Shown: piece by piece, positions 52,918 through 64,000 of the stretch
Position numbering within the stretch: position 1 is the stretch's first letter
How the letters are laid out: every line of letters begins with the position of its first letter
Source of the DNA: Helichrysum umbraculigerum
Lineage: Eukaryota > Streptophyta > Magnoliopsida > Asterales > Asteraceae
Direction of reading: 5' to 3'
Assembly (NCBI GenBank): GCA_949592205.1
Contig: CATIUR010000001.1
Coordinates: 338,525,250-338,589,249, forward strand
DNA length: 64,000 nt
Made by a program: the position numbers and the translations under genes
Notes under the pieces: generated by a model
Databases searched by the model: none
What the model was told of the DNA's origin: nothing
What the model saw: the letters and a program-made list of their open reading frames with translations, nothing else

Positions 52918-55591
52918 TGATGTGACGTAAAAAGTCATGTTTTTAAGTACGATATTCCACACTTTTTGGACACATCTTTAGTGAAAACATTCCACAACAA
53001 TCATTATTTACTAAAATTCGCTAAAGTGTTCCATATATAGGCGTTGATACAAAAACCACTAAAAACGTCCAAATAACGAGCAAAACAGAGCGAATAAACA
53101 ACAACCGATTCTCACACCCTCATTTACCTTATGATAAGCACATTATAACCTTATGATATGTTTTAATAGGTAAAAACGAGACGGGAGAATCAAGAATCAT
53201 GCAAATTGGGTGAAGACCGGAAGAGATACGGCTTCTACAGATCGTTAAAAGTCATTCCAAACATGCTTAAGTTACACACATCAAATTTATATGAGATTGG
53301 TACCATTAGAAGCGTAACGGAATTACGAAACTGTGAGCGCAAGAATCGCGTCAAACGGACATGTAACGAAGGAGATACAGGCATTTTAAGCAACGAAGGA
53401 AAGCCGAAACACCCCGTATACGGCCTTGGCAAGCCATATACGGCCCCACATGACCGTATACGGCCTTTTAAGGCCATATACGGCCCTTCTAACCCCATAT
53501 GCTGTTTTGGCAAGGCTTGGGTCCATCCGGTCATCCCCCTTCATGCTTGGTTCGCTTGTACGATGCGCTTTGATGTTTATACATATTTCTCCTTTGGCTC
53601 CAAGCATTATTTCTTTGGCTCCAAGAATGGCTTCAACTTTGGCTCCAAGTTTGGCTCCATGGCTCATTGCTTTGGCTCCAAGTTGATCTTTGCCTATAAA
53701 TAGAGCCCATCACCTCCACATTTCACACACCATTCTCAATTCTCATTTCTCACTTTCTCTCTCACATATTCTCTCTCTAGCACTACTCTTAGGAGTTAGA
53801 GGAGAATTATTCTTGTAGTTAGTTCCTCTCTCTAGTTTCTCTCTCTAGCACTACTCTTAGGAGTTAGAGGAGAACTAGAGAGAGATTAGTTATGTAGCTA
53901 ATTAGTAGAAGCTAGCATTGTAATACTTGGATATTGTACGAAGAAATACAAGTTGTTATTATGCTCGCAATTCGTATCGGTATTATCTACCCTTTCTATT
54001 ATTAATTTGTCATATTGTTCTTGTTTAATGTATGTGATTTATTAATATTAGAAATGTTTATTGTTATGCATTGTGAGTAGTGTGCTTGTATGTTTGTCAT
54101 GATTTAAATAGTAGTGATGATGTTACTTCAAATATATGATATTGGGATAATATCATTATGAAACAACGGAGGTAACATTATACGGCTTTCATTTGTATAG
54201 CGCCGGAAACATCACTAATGTGTGGAGTACGGAACGTGGAAGCTATGAAAGTCGTGGGCACAATCCGTTGTGGAATAATGTTCCCGATCATTATATAACT
54301 GGGAGTTGTTATACTTTGTTATCTGTCTAAGCTTATCCTGAATATAGATCTAGTGTCTCATCACCCTTTCCAGACTTTCACGTGATTGTTGCCCTTAGGA
54401 TAGGACTTTGCAAACCCTAATACTACGTAGATACAGTTATCTCCAGTTACAGTAGGAAGCTATGAACTTTCTGTAAAACGGCACAGTACTTCGTATAGCG
54501 TCAAATACGTGGAAGCTAAGGAAATGCCGTAGAACTGTTTCATCGTGGAATACCTAGAAGTGACCCTTCTAGAACTCGGGTCTAGGAATTAAAGCTGTGG
54601 AAATGCTCGTTGCCCTGTACACCGTTATTACACCTAAGATCTGGAAAGCTGTGGAAATGCTTAAATGCCCGGTACACCGTTAGTACATCTAGGATCAGGA
54701 ACACTATGGAAATGCCTAATTGCCCTGTACACCGTGAGTATTCCTAGGGATGAACGCCTGAATGTAAAGGAGGGTCTATGTTTATGACGGTAGAATATAT
54801 GCTTCAATGAATGAATACAGAGTTCTGTCAAGAGGGCTTAATGCTCCATAAACATTGCTTAACTCTACAATACTGATAGTTTAGAATAACAACAGTTAAC
54901 AACCAGTACACAGTTAGATAATAACAAATAGACTTAGGGGTTAAGAAAGGTCAGTAAATACAATTGCGGCCTGTTGCCTTATGCCTGCTCCCTAGATAAA
55001 TCAAGGGTGACTTTGTCTTATTCAAGCAAAAGTTCAGGGGGTTTTGAAAACAGTCTGATCTGATCAGGGTTCATGATAGCCTAGGTACTCAGTGACATAC
55101 GTATTTAGATCCGGAACTAAATAAGTAGGGTCCTAGTGTTTACAACTAAGTTTATCTGTTTGTTAACTGACTGTGTCCCCAATAAACATCATCCTAACTA
55201 TATGCTATCCTAAATCATGGTGAACCACGTCTTTGTTATGTTTAAGTGTTACATATGAGCTAGCTTCCTTTTACTTTTATGTTTTATTAGTTTTAGTAGT
55301 TTTAATTAGATAAAAATCAAATCAAATACCTATCCAACTATCTAAACCCTAGCTTGATCACTAAGTTATCTGAACGAGCTTTGTTTCAATTCTGCCGTCG
55401 TGAGGAACGACCCTGGATCATCCTTACCATATACTAGTATCAGGTATTCGTACCAAGTACCAGTAGATAGTACGGAGGATTAGGCTCCCCCGACAAAATA
55501 TAAATTTAAAACTACCACCTGACGCCGCGCCCAGCGGAAAGGTCCGCAACGACGGGAAGAGATTCCTGATCCGACCGTTGGACGCGCGTCA
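52918..55591 (+). repeat. Element D 5' LTR
   Basis: TGATGTGACGTAAAAAG to GGACGCGCGTCA, 2674 bp. Has a 20-bp-phased palindrome array (53414-53483), a TTTGGCTCCAAG repeat (about 53593-53685) and the TATA box TATAAATAG (53695-53703). The 165-codon open frame at 53206-53703 runs across these repeats and is not considered a gene. Confidence 0.93.
53414..53703 (+). promoter_or_regulatory. Phased palindromes, GGCTCCAA repeats and TATA box, element D LTR
   Basis: CCRTATACGG at 53414, 53434, 53454 and 53474: exactly 20 bp apart. A degenerate fifth is near 53495. Then five copies of TTTGGCTCCAAG-like repeats, then TATAAATAG. The 3' LTR has the same array at 60896, 60916, 60936 and 60956. Confidence 0.75.
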
Positions 55592-55597
55592 AGTTTT

Positions 55598-55615
55598 TGG
55601 CGCCGCTGCCAGGGA
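55598..55615 (+). promoter_or_regulatory. Primer binding site (tRNA-Asp type), element D
   Basis: TGGCGCCGCTGCCAGGGA, 6 bp after the 5' LTR. Confidence 0.85.
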
Positions 55616-55817
55616 CGGTAGTACGATTCGGAGCCTGTTTAGACAAATTTAGTTTTTAAGCGATCCTTTTGGATTGGGATTCACCATCCCTATCTGAAGT
55701 TACTTTCTGCCCGTAGATTAGTTAGATTAAGTTAGCGTAGCGTAGTTTAAATTAATTTCCCTTCTCACCCCAACTTTAATTCTAAAACCTTATTCTTGTG
55801 CTGTCTTTACTGATAAC

Positions 55818-57167
55818 TTGGCAATGGTAACTGTACAACAACTAAGTGATCAATTGGAAAGTCTCATTAATTCAAACCAAGATAGATGTATGAGTGATGC
55901 CCACATAGATAATGAATGTCAAGGGTATAGTATGACTTATCCGGATAACATAGGGTATTTAGATCTTCAATCACAATACCAATATGACCCTTATGCTGTC
56001 CAACAACATCAAAACCAACCTTACTATCCTGACCCATTCAATGTCTACCCACACTCATCTTACTCTATACACGAACCACAACCGTATGAAAGTTCTAACT
56101 TGAGAGATATGCCCATAGCTTATCTCAGCAGTAATGCTACTCTTTCACCCTCTCACAACCCACTTGAACAATTACTTAAAGAACAAGACGACATGCTTAG
56201 AAGGTGTACCAATAGGCTGTCTAAAATAGAAACACTAGTCCAAGTGAGAAGTGAGAGAACTAGGGATCAAGTTACAACTGACTATAGGCTACAGGAAGAT
56301 GAGAGGCACCCACACACCACATCTACATCACTTGACATAGACTTTCGTTCTCATGAGTCTGGTTGCAAAACTTCTTCAAATCCTACACCTACCCAATCTT
56401 CTAAATCCTCATTTCCACCCATTCTTAACCTATCTACGTCCGATACCGATGAAGAGTTCATTCTAGAGGAACTTTCCGAACCACTGCAACTCGAAACTAC
56501 TGGCCAGGGTGACGAGTATGACGAGGTAGACGAAGAAATAGAAATGGAGAACCCGGATGTGGAGATTTACAAAGAAGATTCAGCTTCAGAAGGACCAGAG
56601 GAATGCACACCAACTCTGAGTAGTGATCTCATTCTAATTCAAACCGACGTGGTTGATACTATCCCACAACAAGTTGTGGTTGATGATATCCCACATATCT
56701 TTCCGGATGAATCACCCATTGATCTAGTTGAACCTTCTATTGATATAGAGCCCACTACCCAAGTTGTCGATGAGAATGTTGTTACAAGATTGGAGACCAT
56801 AACGGATACTGTCCCACCTCCATGCCCAGAGTACAACATTCTCATTGACCCAAAGACCATAGGAAGTAAGGCGGGTTCTGCGTCATGGTTTCCCTACAAA
56901 CCTTCTCTCCACCACATAATGACATATACGTCCTGGAGTAGTAAGGATTCCTTTGACCAACCCATTCCGACAATCCTACCTAAGGAGGTATTAGAAGTTG
57001 AGAGATTTGTTATACGTCTGGTAGAACCACTCCCTCACTTTGAATTATCTCCTTATATTGGACATACCCTAGCCTCAACTTGCCTTAAACTCTTATGTAT
57101 GTACCAATATTACCCATTGTGTCTACTGATGGATGCAAGGAAGCCTCTAGGATTGCCTGACAAATAG
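55818..57167 (+). CDS. Unrecognised 449-aa ORF, element D
   Basis: An intact ORF in the gag position, 203 nt after the PBS. I do not recognise a family. The N-terminal ~100 residues are rich in Tyr, Gln, Pro and Ser (YDPYAVQQHQNQPYYPDPFN). Residues about 115-145 (NPLEQLLKEQDDMLRRCTNR, LSKIETLVQV) could form a coiled coil. The middle (about 215-345) is strongly acidic (DTDEEFILEELSEPL, DEYDEVDEEIEMENPDVE) and includes repeated VVD-IP units. The C-terminal ~90 residues look more globular (GSASWFPYKPSLHHIMTYTSW, LKLLCMYQYYPLCLLMD). No zinc knuckle, protease, RT or membrane span is seen. It may be a diverged Gag or an element-specific regulator. The open frame in an element with ~1.5% LTR divergence is compatible with, but does not prove, selection. 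Confidence 0.6.
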   Translation: MAMVTVQQLSDQLESLINSNQDRCMSDAHIDNECQGYSMTYPDNIGYLDLQSQYQYDPYAVQQHQNQPYYPDPFNVYPHSSYSIHEPQPYESSNLRDMPIAYLSSNATLSPSHNPLEQLLKEQDDMLRRCTNRLSKIETLVQVRSERTRDQVTTDYRLQEDERHPHTTSTSLDIDFRSHESGCKTSSNPTPTQSSKSSFPPILNLSTSDTDEEFILEELSEPLQLETTGQGDEYDEVDEEIEMENPDVEIYKEDSASEGPEECTPTLSSDLILIQTDVVDTIPQQVVVDDIPHIFPDESPIDLVEPSIDIEPTTQVVDENVVTRLETITDTVPPPCPEYNILIDPKTIGSKAGSASWFPYKPSLHHIMTYTSWSSKDSFDQPIPTILPKEVLEVERFVIRLVEPLPHFELSPYIGHTLASTCLKLLCMYQYYPLCLLMDARKPLGLPDK

Positions 57168-57172
57168 TGGTA

Positions 57173-57226
57173 GAGTCAAGCTAGAGACTCGAACAAAAAC
57201 AAGCGCTTCTCAGGAGGCAACCCGTG
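57173..57226 (+). other. GGAGGCAACCCG motif, copy 1
   Basis: AGTCAAGCT..GACTC..AAGCGCTTCTCAGGAGGCAACCCGTG, starting 6 nt after the ORF stop. This type of GGGAGGCAACCC sequence is common downstream of ORFs in Athila-like elements. Confidence 0.6.
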
Positions 57227-57909
57227 TCTAACATAGTTTTGGTAATAGTAATATGCTAACCCAATAAGTAGAACATGAAACCCTAAGATTAATGTTCTAA
57301 GTTTTCTTTATTTTTATGAACAAAAAGGATGGTTTGCGAAATTACTTCATTGAAAATTTTGTCAATACCTTAAAACTTCCTACTCCCATTTGTTTGAACT
57401 TCATTGCAACATCTATTTTTAACCATTATCTAAGATCTCTAGTTCTTACTATCCCTTTCACTCACGAACATGGAAACCTACTAGAATGATAATTAGGAAC
57501 CTTAGTCATCTTATACACCCAATCACATATTTCGAGCATTGGAGGTACTTACATATGTTTCTATGAACATACATGAAAGATCTTTAACTGAATTATCTGA
57601 TAACTTGATTTGTATGTCAATATGTGTATTATGCTCGAACTCGTTTAAAAAATGTGTGCTTTGGAAATCTTTATACTTGGTTGCCTGATTTAAACTACTC
57701 ATGCTAGTATTTCCATATCTATTGTTTGTGCTACGGTGAAATTATAGGCAACTAACACTTTTGGTGTAAGATTTGATTCCAAGTCATACACTGATTTGTT
57801 TCATCTACAAAGTACTCACTTTGATAGGTTATTTGCAAACTAGTGAGTCTATGATTTGGAAGATAATCACTTGTTTGTTAGATCACATTTGCTTGTTCTA
57901 CTTGTACAA
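57227..57909 (+). other. Element D region between ORFs
   Basis: Non-coding. A stem-loop with arms TTCGAGCAT (57531-57539) and ATGCTCGAA (57631-57639) is repeated downstream at 58347-58395. Confidence 0.55.
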
Positions 57910-58140
57910 ATGCCTAGCAAACAGGAACCGACGCCTATGGATAAAGGAATCTTTGAGTATAATGGGAAGACAACAAGGGGAGCTCACAGTTCATTAAATT
58001 TGAAAATCTTTGGAGCATTGCTTTGCAGGGGAGAGGAGATAACACTTCTAGACACAAAAATGAAGCTCTACTTGTGTCCGGAGGATGACATCACTTCATA
58101 TTATTTTCTATCCTTTTGGAAGTCAAGCTCTCGACTATAA
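57910..58140 (+). CDS. Possible small ORF, element D
   Basis: 76 codons from ATG 57910 (MPSKQEPTPMDKGIFEYNG). No family recognised. Supporting evidence is only positional: as with the 449-aa ORF, its 3' end is associated with a copy of the GGAGGCAACCC motif. It could equally be a decayed remnant. Confidence 0.3.
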   Translation: MPSKQEPTPMDKGIFEYNGKTTRGAHSSLNLKIFGALLCRGEEITLLDTKMKLYLCPEDDITSYYFLSFWKSSSRL

Positions 58141-58169
58141 AAGCAGTGCTGCTCGGGAGGCAACCCGTG
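58121..58169 (+). other. GGAGGCAACCCG motif, copy 2
   Basis: AGTCAAGCTCTCGACT..AAAGCAGTGCTGCTCGGGAGGCAACCCGTG, overlapping the 3' end of the small ORF; repeats 57173-57226. Confidence 0.6.
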
Positions 58170-60362
58170 GAATAAGACGTGTTGAGAGAAAGTGTCAACA
58201 AGTGAAGAAAATCTCTGACTACCCTTCACACTTGAGCGTACCTAAAATACTTTATGAAAACTTCTCCGGAATTACAACTCATTTGCAAATAAATCACTGG
58301 TCTTAGAAAATAGGGAAATCACTTTGAAAACTGATAATTCATGTGTTTCGAGCATTTGAGGTAGTTGCATACTACTTTTATGCATTATGCTCGAACTCGT
58401 TTAAAAACACATGTTTTATAAATCTGATTCGTAATAGAAAACATCTTTTCAAATTTCTGAGACGGTGATTTCTCTTTCCATTTGCAATAAAAACTGAGTT
58501 TGTAAAATGGTACGTCCAATGTGTTCACACTTACGAGATTAATTCACAAGAGAATGATGGATGAATAAACCAATAGAAAGATGCTTGAAGCCAAGTCGAT
58601 CTTCATGGATGCAGAAAAGGATCTTGGCAACATCTCTTTTCAGCAAATTCAGACTCTCAGCTTCAGTGCAGCTCGCTATCTGGGGAGTGTCTTAACCCTT
58701 TACCCTCTTTTGTTTATGATTCAGTATATTATTTGCTTTGTTAAGTTTGTTAAGTAGTCTATACTCTATCCTAAGCTTATCACTAAGTGTGGGATTCCAG
58801 CCCAAAACAAACACTTGAGAAACATTTTCTTATGTTCAAACTCTAAGTGTGGGATTATACTTTCAGTAAATCTCAACTCAAGAGAACATTAGGGACAATG
58901 TTCCTCTAAGTGTGGGATAGCAGGTATAGAATACCTTGGTTAGTTTTTATGATCTTGAATAGTAAACTCAGAAAATGTTCCTCAGTTTTTTCAAAATTTT
59001 TCAAGAAAATCTAAAAAGTACGAGCCTAATCTCTCGATTAACTCTACTATTTTGAGTCATAATATCTTTTGAGAGAAGCTATCTTCAAATATGAGTAATA
59101 TATTTTGGAATCTAGGGAAAATAAGGTAGAAATTTCTTAAGCAAGAAATGATAATCTAATAGGAAGCATGACGAAGCACATACAACCCTATTTGCAGTGA
59201 GGTATCTTGAGCCTAAAAGCATTCATCTTTAATACTTTACTATTCATTTCTTGTGTGTGCCGATGCATGTATCTCTGAATTAGAACTTGCTCTTGACATA
59301 CGCTTCGAGACCACATTGGTGTGTACCGTACGCGGTATAGGTGCAATTAGATGACCTTGACATTCCCTAGGATATACCCCATTTTTACATATCTATGATC
59401 CGCCTAGTAAACCCTTTCGATACTCATTTTTAGTATCGATGATCCGCCTAGTAAACTCTGTTGAGCCTAAACCTTTTGTTTCATTAAACCCTCATCTTTA
59501 AACCCTACTTTCCCAAAATACCCCCAAACTTATCTTAGAATTTCTGAGGTTATGGAAAACATCTTTTAGAATATCCGCTTCACTTATCCTACCATTTCGT
59601 GTTCTCCAAAAGTCATCTCTCTTGAGAATCCTTGGTGTGTAAAATTGGCACCGCGAAAAGACTCGAAACGTTCAAGATAAGGGATTTATGAAAGAATCAA
59701 AATAAAAAAAACATCCTTGGAAATTCTCTGGCAAAGAAGTTCTGAAGAAGAAAAAGAAAATAGAAAAGAAGAAAAAGCAGAAAAGAAAAGAAAAATAGTT
59801 CCGCAAGAATAAAGCTAAGTCCTTCAAAGTATCATCCTCTCAAGAAGAATCTGATAAGAATACGAATAGCTATCTCCTTTCCGTTCTAAAATAAAGTTTT
59901 TCATGATCTCAGTTGTTTTTAAGATAAGCAACCCTTACACCCAAAAATACCACTATCCATACCCTTTAACCCTCACCAAACACTACAACCCTCATGAATG
60001 TCTTGGGATAATTAGCACAGTCCTCACCTAAGTGGTGGAGATCCGATTCTCGATCAAGCCTATGACGATGAGTGCTGCATGACTGGCTATTTGAGCGATT
60101 TCGTTTGTTCTAGATTGATAGGAAACCCGATACACTTTGAGTGAATTGAGTGACCACCTTTAGTGAGATCGCCTAGTCATGTGTACTCCAAGATCATGAG
60201 ATTTGGAAGTATGCCTAAGAGAATCTTTTCTTGTTTATGAAAGGATCATCTTATCTTTCCTTATATTCTTGAAATTATCTTACTTACATCTGAAAGTGGT
60301 AACTCTTAAAACATGTTGTGACTCGCCCTAAAATGTTTTAAAATGTTTTCAAAAACTGAGTG
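58170..60362 (+). other. Element D 3' non-coding region
   Basis: 2.2 kb without a gene. Contains the second TCGAGCAT hairpin (58347-58395), three internal PPT-like copies AAGTGTGGGA (58785, 58845, 58908), and the tandem ATGATCCGCCTAGTAAAC (about 59394 and 59441) flanking a CGATACT/AGTATCG hairpin. Confidence 0.65.
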
Positions 60363-60400
60363 TTGCTTGAGGACAAGCAACGTCTAAGTGTGGGATAACT
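60363..60400 (+). promoter_or_regulatory. PPT and adjacent GAGGAC stem-loop, element D
   Basis: TTGCTTGAGGACAAGCAA (60363-60380), then AAGTGTGGGATAACT (60386-60400) right before the 3' LTR. Confidence 0.85.
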
Positions 60401-63073
60401 TGATGTGACGCAAAAAGTCATGTTTTTAAGTACGATATTCCACACTTTTTGGACACATCTTTAGTGAAAACATTCCACAACAATCATTATTTACTAAAAT
60501 TCACTAAAGTGTTCCATATATAGGCGTTGCTACAAAAACCACTAAAACGTCCAAATAACAAGCAAAACAGAGCGAATAAACAACAACCAATTCTCACACC
60601 CTCATTTACCTTATGATAAGCACATTATAACCTTATGATATGTTTTAATAGGTAAAAACGAGACGGGAGAATCAAGAATCATGCAAATTGGGTGAAGACC
60701 GGAAGAGATACGGCTTCTACAGATCGTTAAAAGTCATTCCAAACATGCTTAAGTTACACACATTAAATTTATATGAGATTGGTACCATTAAAAGCGTAAC
60801 GGAATTACGAAACCGTGAGCACAAGAATCGCGTCAAACGGACATGTAACGAAGGAGATACAGGCATTTTAAGCAACGAAGGAAAGCCGAAACACCCCGTA
60901 TACGGCCTTGGCAAGCCATATACGGCCCCACATGACCGTATACGGCCTTTTAAGGCCATATACGGCCCTTCTAACCCCATATGCTGTTTTGGCAAGGCTT
61001 GGGTCCATCCGGTCATCCCCCTTCATGCTTGGTTCGCTTGTACAATGCGCTTTGATGTTTATACGTATTTCTCCTTTGGCTCCAAGCATTATTTCTTTGG
61101 CTCCAAGAATGGCTTCAACTTTGGCTCCAAGTTTGGCTACATGGCTCATTGCTTTGGCTCCAAGTTGATCTTTGCCTATAAATAGAGCCCATCACCTCCA
61201 CATTTCACACACCATTCTCAATTCTCATTTCTCACTTTCTCTCTCACACATTCTCTCTCTAGCACTACTCTTAGGAGTTAGAGGAGAATTATTCTTGTAG
61301 TTAGTCCCTCTCTCTAGTTTCTCTCTCTAACACTACTCTTAGGAGTTAGAGGAGAAGTAGAGAGAGATTAGTTATGTAGTTAATTAGTAGAAACTAGCAT
61401 TGTAATACTTGGATATTGTACGAAGAAATACAAGTTGTTATTCTGCTCGCAATTCGTATCGGTATTATCTATCCTTTCTATTATTAATTTGTCGTATTGT
61501 TCTTGTTTAATGTATGTGATTTATTAATATTAGAAATGTTTATTGTTATGCATTGTGAGTAGTGTGCTTGTTTGTTTGTCATGATTTAAATAGTAGTGAT
61601 GATGTTACTTCAAATATATGATATTGGGATAATATCATTATGAAACAACGGAGGTAACGTTATACGGCTTTCATTTGTATAGCGCCGGAAACATCACTAA
61701 TGTGTGGAGTACGGAACGTGGAAGCTATGAAAGTCGTGGGCACAATCCGTTGTGGAATAATGTTCCCGATCATTATATAACTGGGAGTTGTTATACTTTG
61801 TTATCTGTCTAAGCTTATCCTGAATATAGATCTAGTGTCTCATCACCCTTTCCAGACTTTCACGTGACTGTTGCCCTTAGGATAGGACTTTGCAAACCCT
61901 AATACTACGTAGATACAGTTATCTCCAGTTACAGTAGGAAGCTATGAACTTTCTGTAAAACGGCACAGTACTTCGTATAGCGTCAAATACGTGGAAGCTA
62001 AGAAAATGCCGTAGGACTGTTTCATCGTGGAATACCTAGAAGTGACCCTTCTAGAACTCGGGTCTAGGAATTAAAGCTGTGGAAATGCTCGTTGCCCTGT
62101 ACACCGTTATTACACCTAAGATCTGGAAAGCTGTGGAAATGCTTAAATGCCCGGTACACCGTTAGTACATCTAGGATCAGGAACACTGTGGAAATGCCTA
62201 ATTGCCCTGTACACCGTGAGTATTCCTAGGGATGAACGCCTGAATGTAAAGGAGGGTCTATGTTTATGACGGTAGAATATATGCTTCCATGAATGAATAC
62301 AGAGTTCTGTCAAGAGGGCTTAATGCTCCATAAACATTGCTTAACTCTACAATACCGATGGTTTAGAATAACAACAGTTAACAACCAGTACACAGTTAGA
62401 TAATAACAAATAGACTTAGGGGTTAAGAAAGGTTAGTAAATACAATTGTGGCCTGTTGCCTTATGCCTGCTCCCTAGATAAATCAAGGGTGACTTTGTCT
62501 TATTCAAGCAAAAGTTCAGGGGGGTTTGAAAACAGTCTGATCTGATCATGGTTCATGATAGCCTAGGTACTCAGTGACATACGTATTTAGATCCGGAACT
62601 AAATAAGTAGGGTCCTAGTGTTTACAACTAAGTTTATCTGTTTGTTAACTGACTGTGTCTCCAATAAACATCATCCTAACTATATGCTATCCTAAATCAT
62701 GGTGAACCACGTCTTTGTTATGTTTAAGTGTTACATATGAGCTAGCTTCCTTTTACTTTTATGTTTTATTAGTTTTAGTAGTTTTAATTAGATAAAAATC
62801 AAATCAAATACCTATCCAACTATCTAAACCCTAGCTTGATCACTAAGTTATCTGAACGAGCTCTGTTTCAATTCTGCCGTCGTGAGGAACGACCCTGGAT
62901 CATCCTTACCATATACTAGTATCAGGTATTCGTACCAAGTACCAGTAGATAGTACGGAGGATTAGGCTCCCCCGACAAAATATAAATTTAAAACTACCAC
63001 CTGACGCCGCGCCCAGCGGAAAGGTCCGCAACGACGGGAAGAGATTCCTGATCCGACTGTTGGACGCGCGTCA
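60401..63073 (+). repeat. Element D 3' LTR
   Basis: TGATGTGACGCAAAAAG to GGACGCGCGTCA, 2673 bp, homologous to 52918-55591, with the same promoter array. The open frames at 60688-61185 mirror those of the 5' copy and are not genes. Confidence 0.93.
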
Positions 63074-63128
63074 AATTCCAATTCCATCAAAAAATTCCCA
63101 CGAATAAAACGCAACATTAATATTCAAT

Positions 63129-64000
63129 TTAGCATCTTATTACAACAACACGAGTGTATGTTTTCTTAGTATTCAACCCAATATCAATCTTATTATGTGC
63201 CACTGCAAAGTGCAAATCTTCGTACGTCGTTCCTGAATTATTCTCAGCTGACGTAGAGCCAGAATTGTTTTCAGGTACATCTTCTTCCCTTTCAGAATCT
63301 GATGAGAAATTTTCATATTTCTCATCATTTGGTTTCCTTTTGACTGATGAGTCACCATCCATTTTATTTAATTCATTGAAAACAAGATTTTCATAATCTT
63401 TTGGATCAGTGAGTGACTCATCATACGATTCATCAAAAGTAACATCCATTGATTCCATTCTCTTCGTTTATTATAAACTCTGAAAGCTTTTGAGATGATT
63501 GAGTAACCAACAAATATTCCTTCATCAGCTTTTGGATCAAACTTTCCTAAGTGATCTTGTTTATTTAAGACATAACAGGTACTGCCAAAAACAGGAAGAA
63601 AACTTATGTCAGGTTTTCTCCCCCTTAATACCTCATATGATGTCTTATCATGTCTTTTGACAATCAGTGACCTATTCTGAGTATAGCAGGAAGTACTCAC
63701 TGCTTCAGTCCAGAAATAGGTCTTAAGACCAGCATCAATGAGCATTGACCTGGCTGATTCAATTAAGGTTCTATTTCTCCTTTCTGCCACCCCATTTTGT
63801 TGAAGTGTCCTTGGAGCTGAAAAATTTTGAGAAATACCTTTTGAATCACAGAAAGTTTCCAAGTCAATATTTTGAAATTTAGTGCCATTATCACTTCTTA
63901 AATGTTTTACCAAACTACCATTTAAGTTCTCCATTTTATTGATAAAGGATATAATCTCGCTGGCAGCATCACTTTTGGATTTAAGAGAGAATACCCAAGT
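63129..64000 (-). pseudogene. SIRE-like Ty1/copia integrase fragment
   Basis: Read on the - strand from the right window edge. The integrase catalytic core shows LRSDNGTKF (second Asp) and the Glu in TLQQNGVAERRNRT, then the SIRE/Maximus-type segment SCYTQNRSLIVKRHDKTSYE, LRGRKPDISFLPVFGS and LGKFDPKADEGIFVGYS. A frameshift near 63460 follows KAFRVYNKRR; the pol sequence continues in the other frame (SMDVTFDESYDE) with an acidic linker to about 63129. RT is missing on the left, so the element is truncated there; the N-terminal part lies beyond the window. It is inactive as it stands. Confidence 0.85.

Larger units (their letters stand above)
52918..63073 (+). mobile_element. Element D: large non-autonomous Athila-like element
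   Basis: 10.2 kb with two 2.67-kb LTRs, tRNA-Asp-type PBS and PPT, and duplication AATTC at 52913-52917 and 63074-63078. The 4.8-kb interior encodes one 449-aa ORF of unknown type and a small ORF, but no zinc knuckle, protease, RT or integrase. PBS, PPT and the GAGGAC stem-loop next to the PPT tie it to Athila-like elements. The LTRs differ at about 35-45 positions of 2673 by eye. It resembles LARD or TR-GAG type non-autonomous elements, which need proteins from a relative. Confidence 0.9.

Noticed and set aside
53206..53703. 165-codon open frame in element D LTR (and its copy at 60688-61185)
   Set aside because: Runs across palindromes, GGCTCCAA repeats and the TATA box, is mirrored by open frames on the other strand, and has no recognisable domain.
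1..64000. tRNA, rRNA, snRNA genes or telomere/centromere satellites
   Set aside because: None recognised on reading; tRNA-like matches are retrotransposon primer binding sites only.

Overview
This window looks like gene-poor, repeat-dense nuclear DNA of a dicot plant. It is AT-rich and almost entirely nested LTR retrotransposons. The Tekay-type gag, the Athila-type pol and the long TGTGACACC/TGTAACACC LTRs remind me of Asteraceae genomes, but that family placement is inference. I found no intact host gene. The only host-derived coding sequence is three broken fragments: SPT5, an hnRNP R/Q-like RRM gene, and a TGA-type bZIP gene. All lie in 42.7-51.9 kb.

Layout. 1-2457: the 3' end of a Ty3/gypsy chromovirus (chromodomain, PPT, 3' LTR, + strand), inserted into a Ty1/copia element on the - strand whose pieces are 2458-3844 and 15659-18781. 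The copia is split again by element A (3845-15658, + strand), an Athila-lineage element with TSD AATTC. 18899-41046 is one solo LTR (E, TSD GTCAA) opened by later insertions. Element B (19038-34730, - strand) is an Athila-like non-autonomous element with two intact unusual ORFs; it carries element C (21192-27969, + strand, TSD TTAGA, gag only). A small MITE-like repeat follows in a TA microsatellite. Solo LTR F (36968-40058, - strand, TSD CATGC) also sits inside E. 41.1-52.9 kb holds the gene fragments, a truncated LTR (G) and a long-TIR Mutator-like element (H, 45963-51181) containing the RRM exons. 52918-63073 is element D (TSD AATTC), a large non-autonomous element with 2.67-kb LTRs and an unrecognised 449-aa ORF. 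The window ends in a SIRE-like copia integrase fragment (- strand).

The most interesting signals are not genes. (1) Elements A and B both carry three consecutive stem-loops upstream of the 3' LTR. Internal-loop sequences and order are conserved while stems differ by compensated changes, and two have GAAA tetraloops, so this looks like a selected RNA structure. A separate stem-loop with loop GAGGAC beside the PPT of A, B and D also has compensated stems. (2) Several LTR families carry a family-specific short palindrome repeated in pairs or arrays at about 18-24 bp, often directly upstream of the predicted TATA box. (3) PPT-like motifs are repeated inside the 3' untranslated regions of the Athila-like elements.

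Coordinates of LTRs with TSDs should be exact to a base or two. Divergence values and domain assignments were judged by eye, without alignment or database search.
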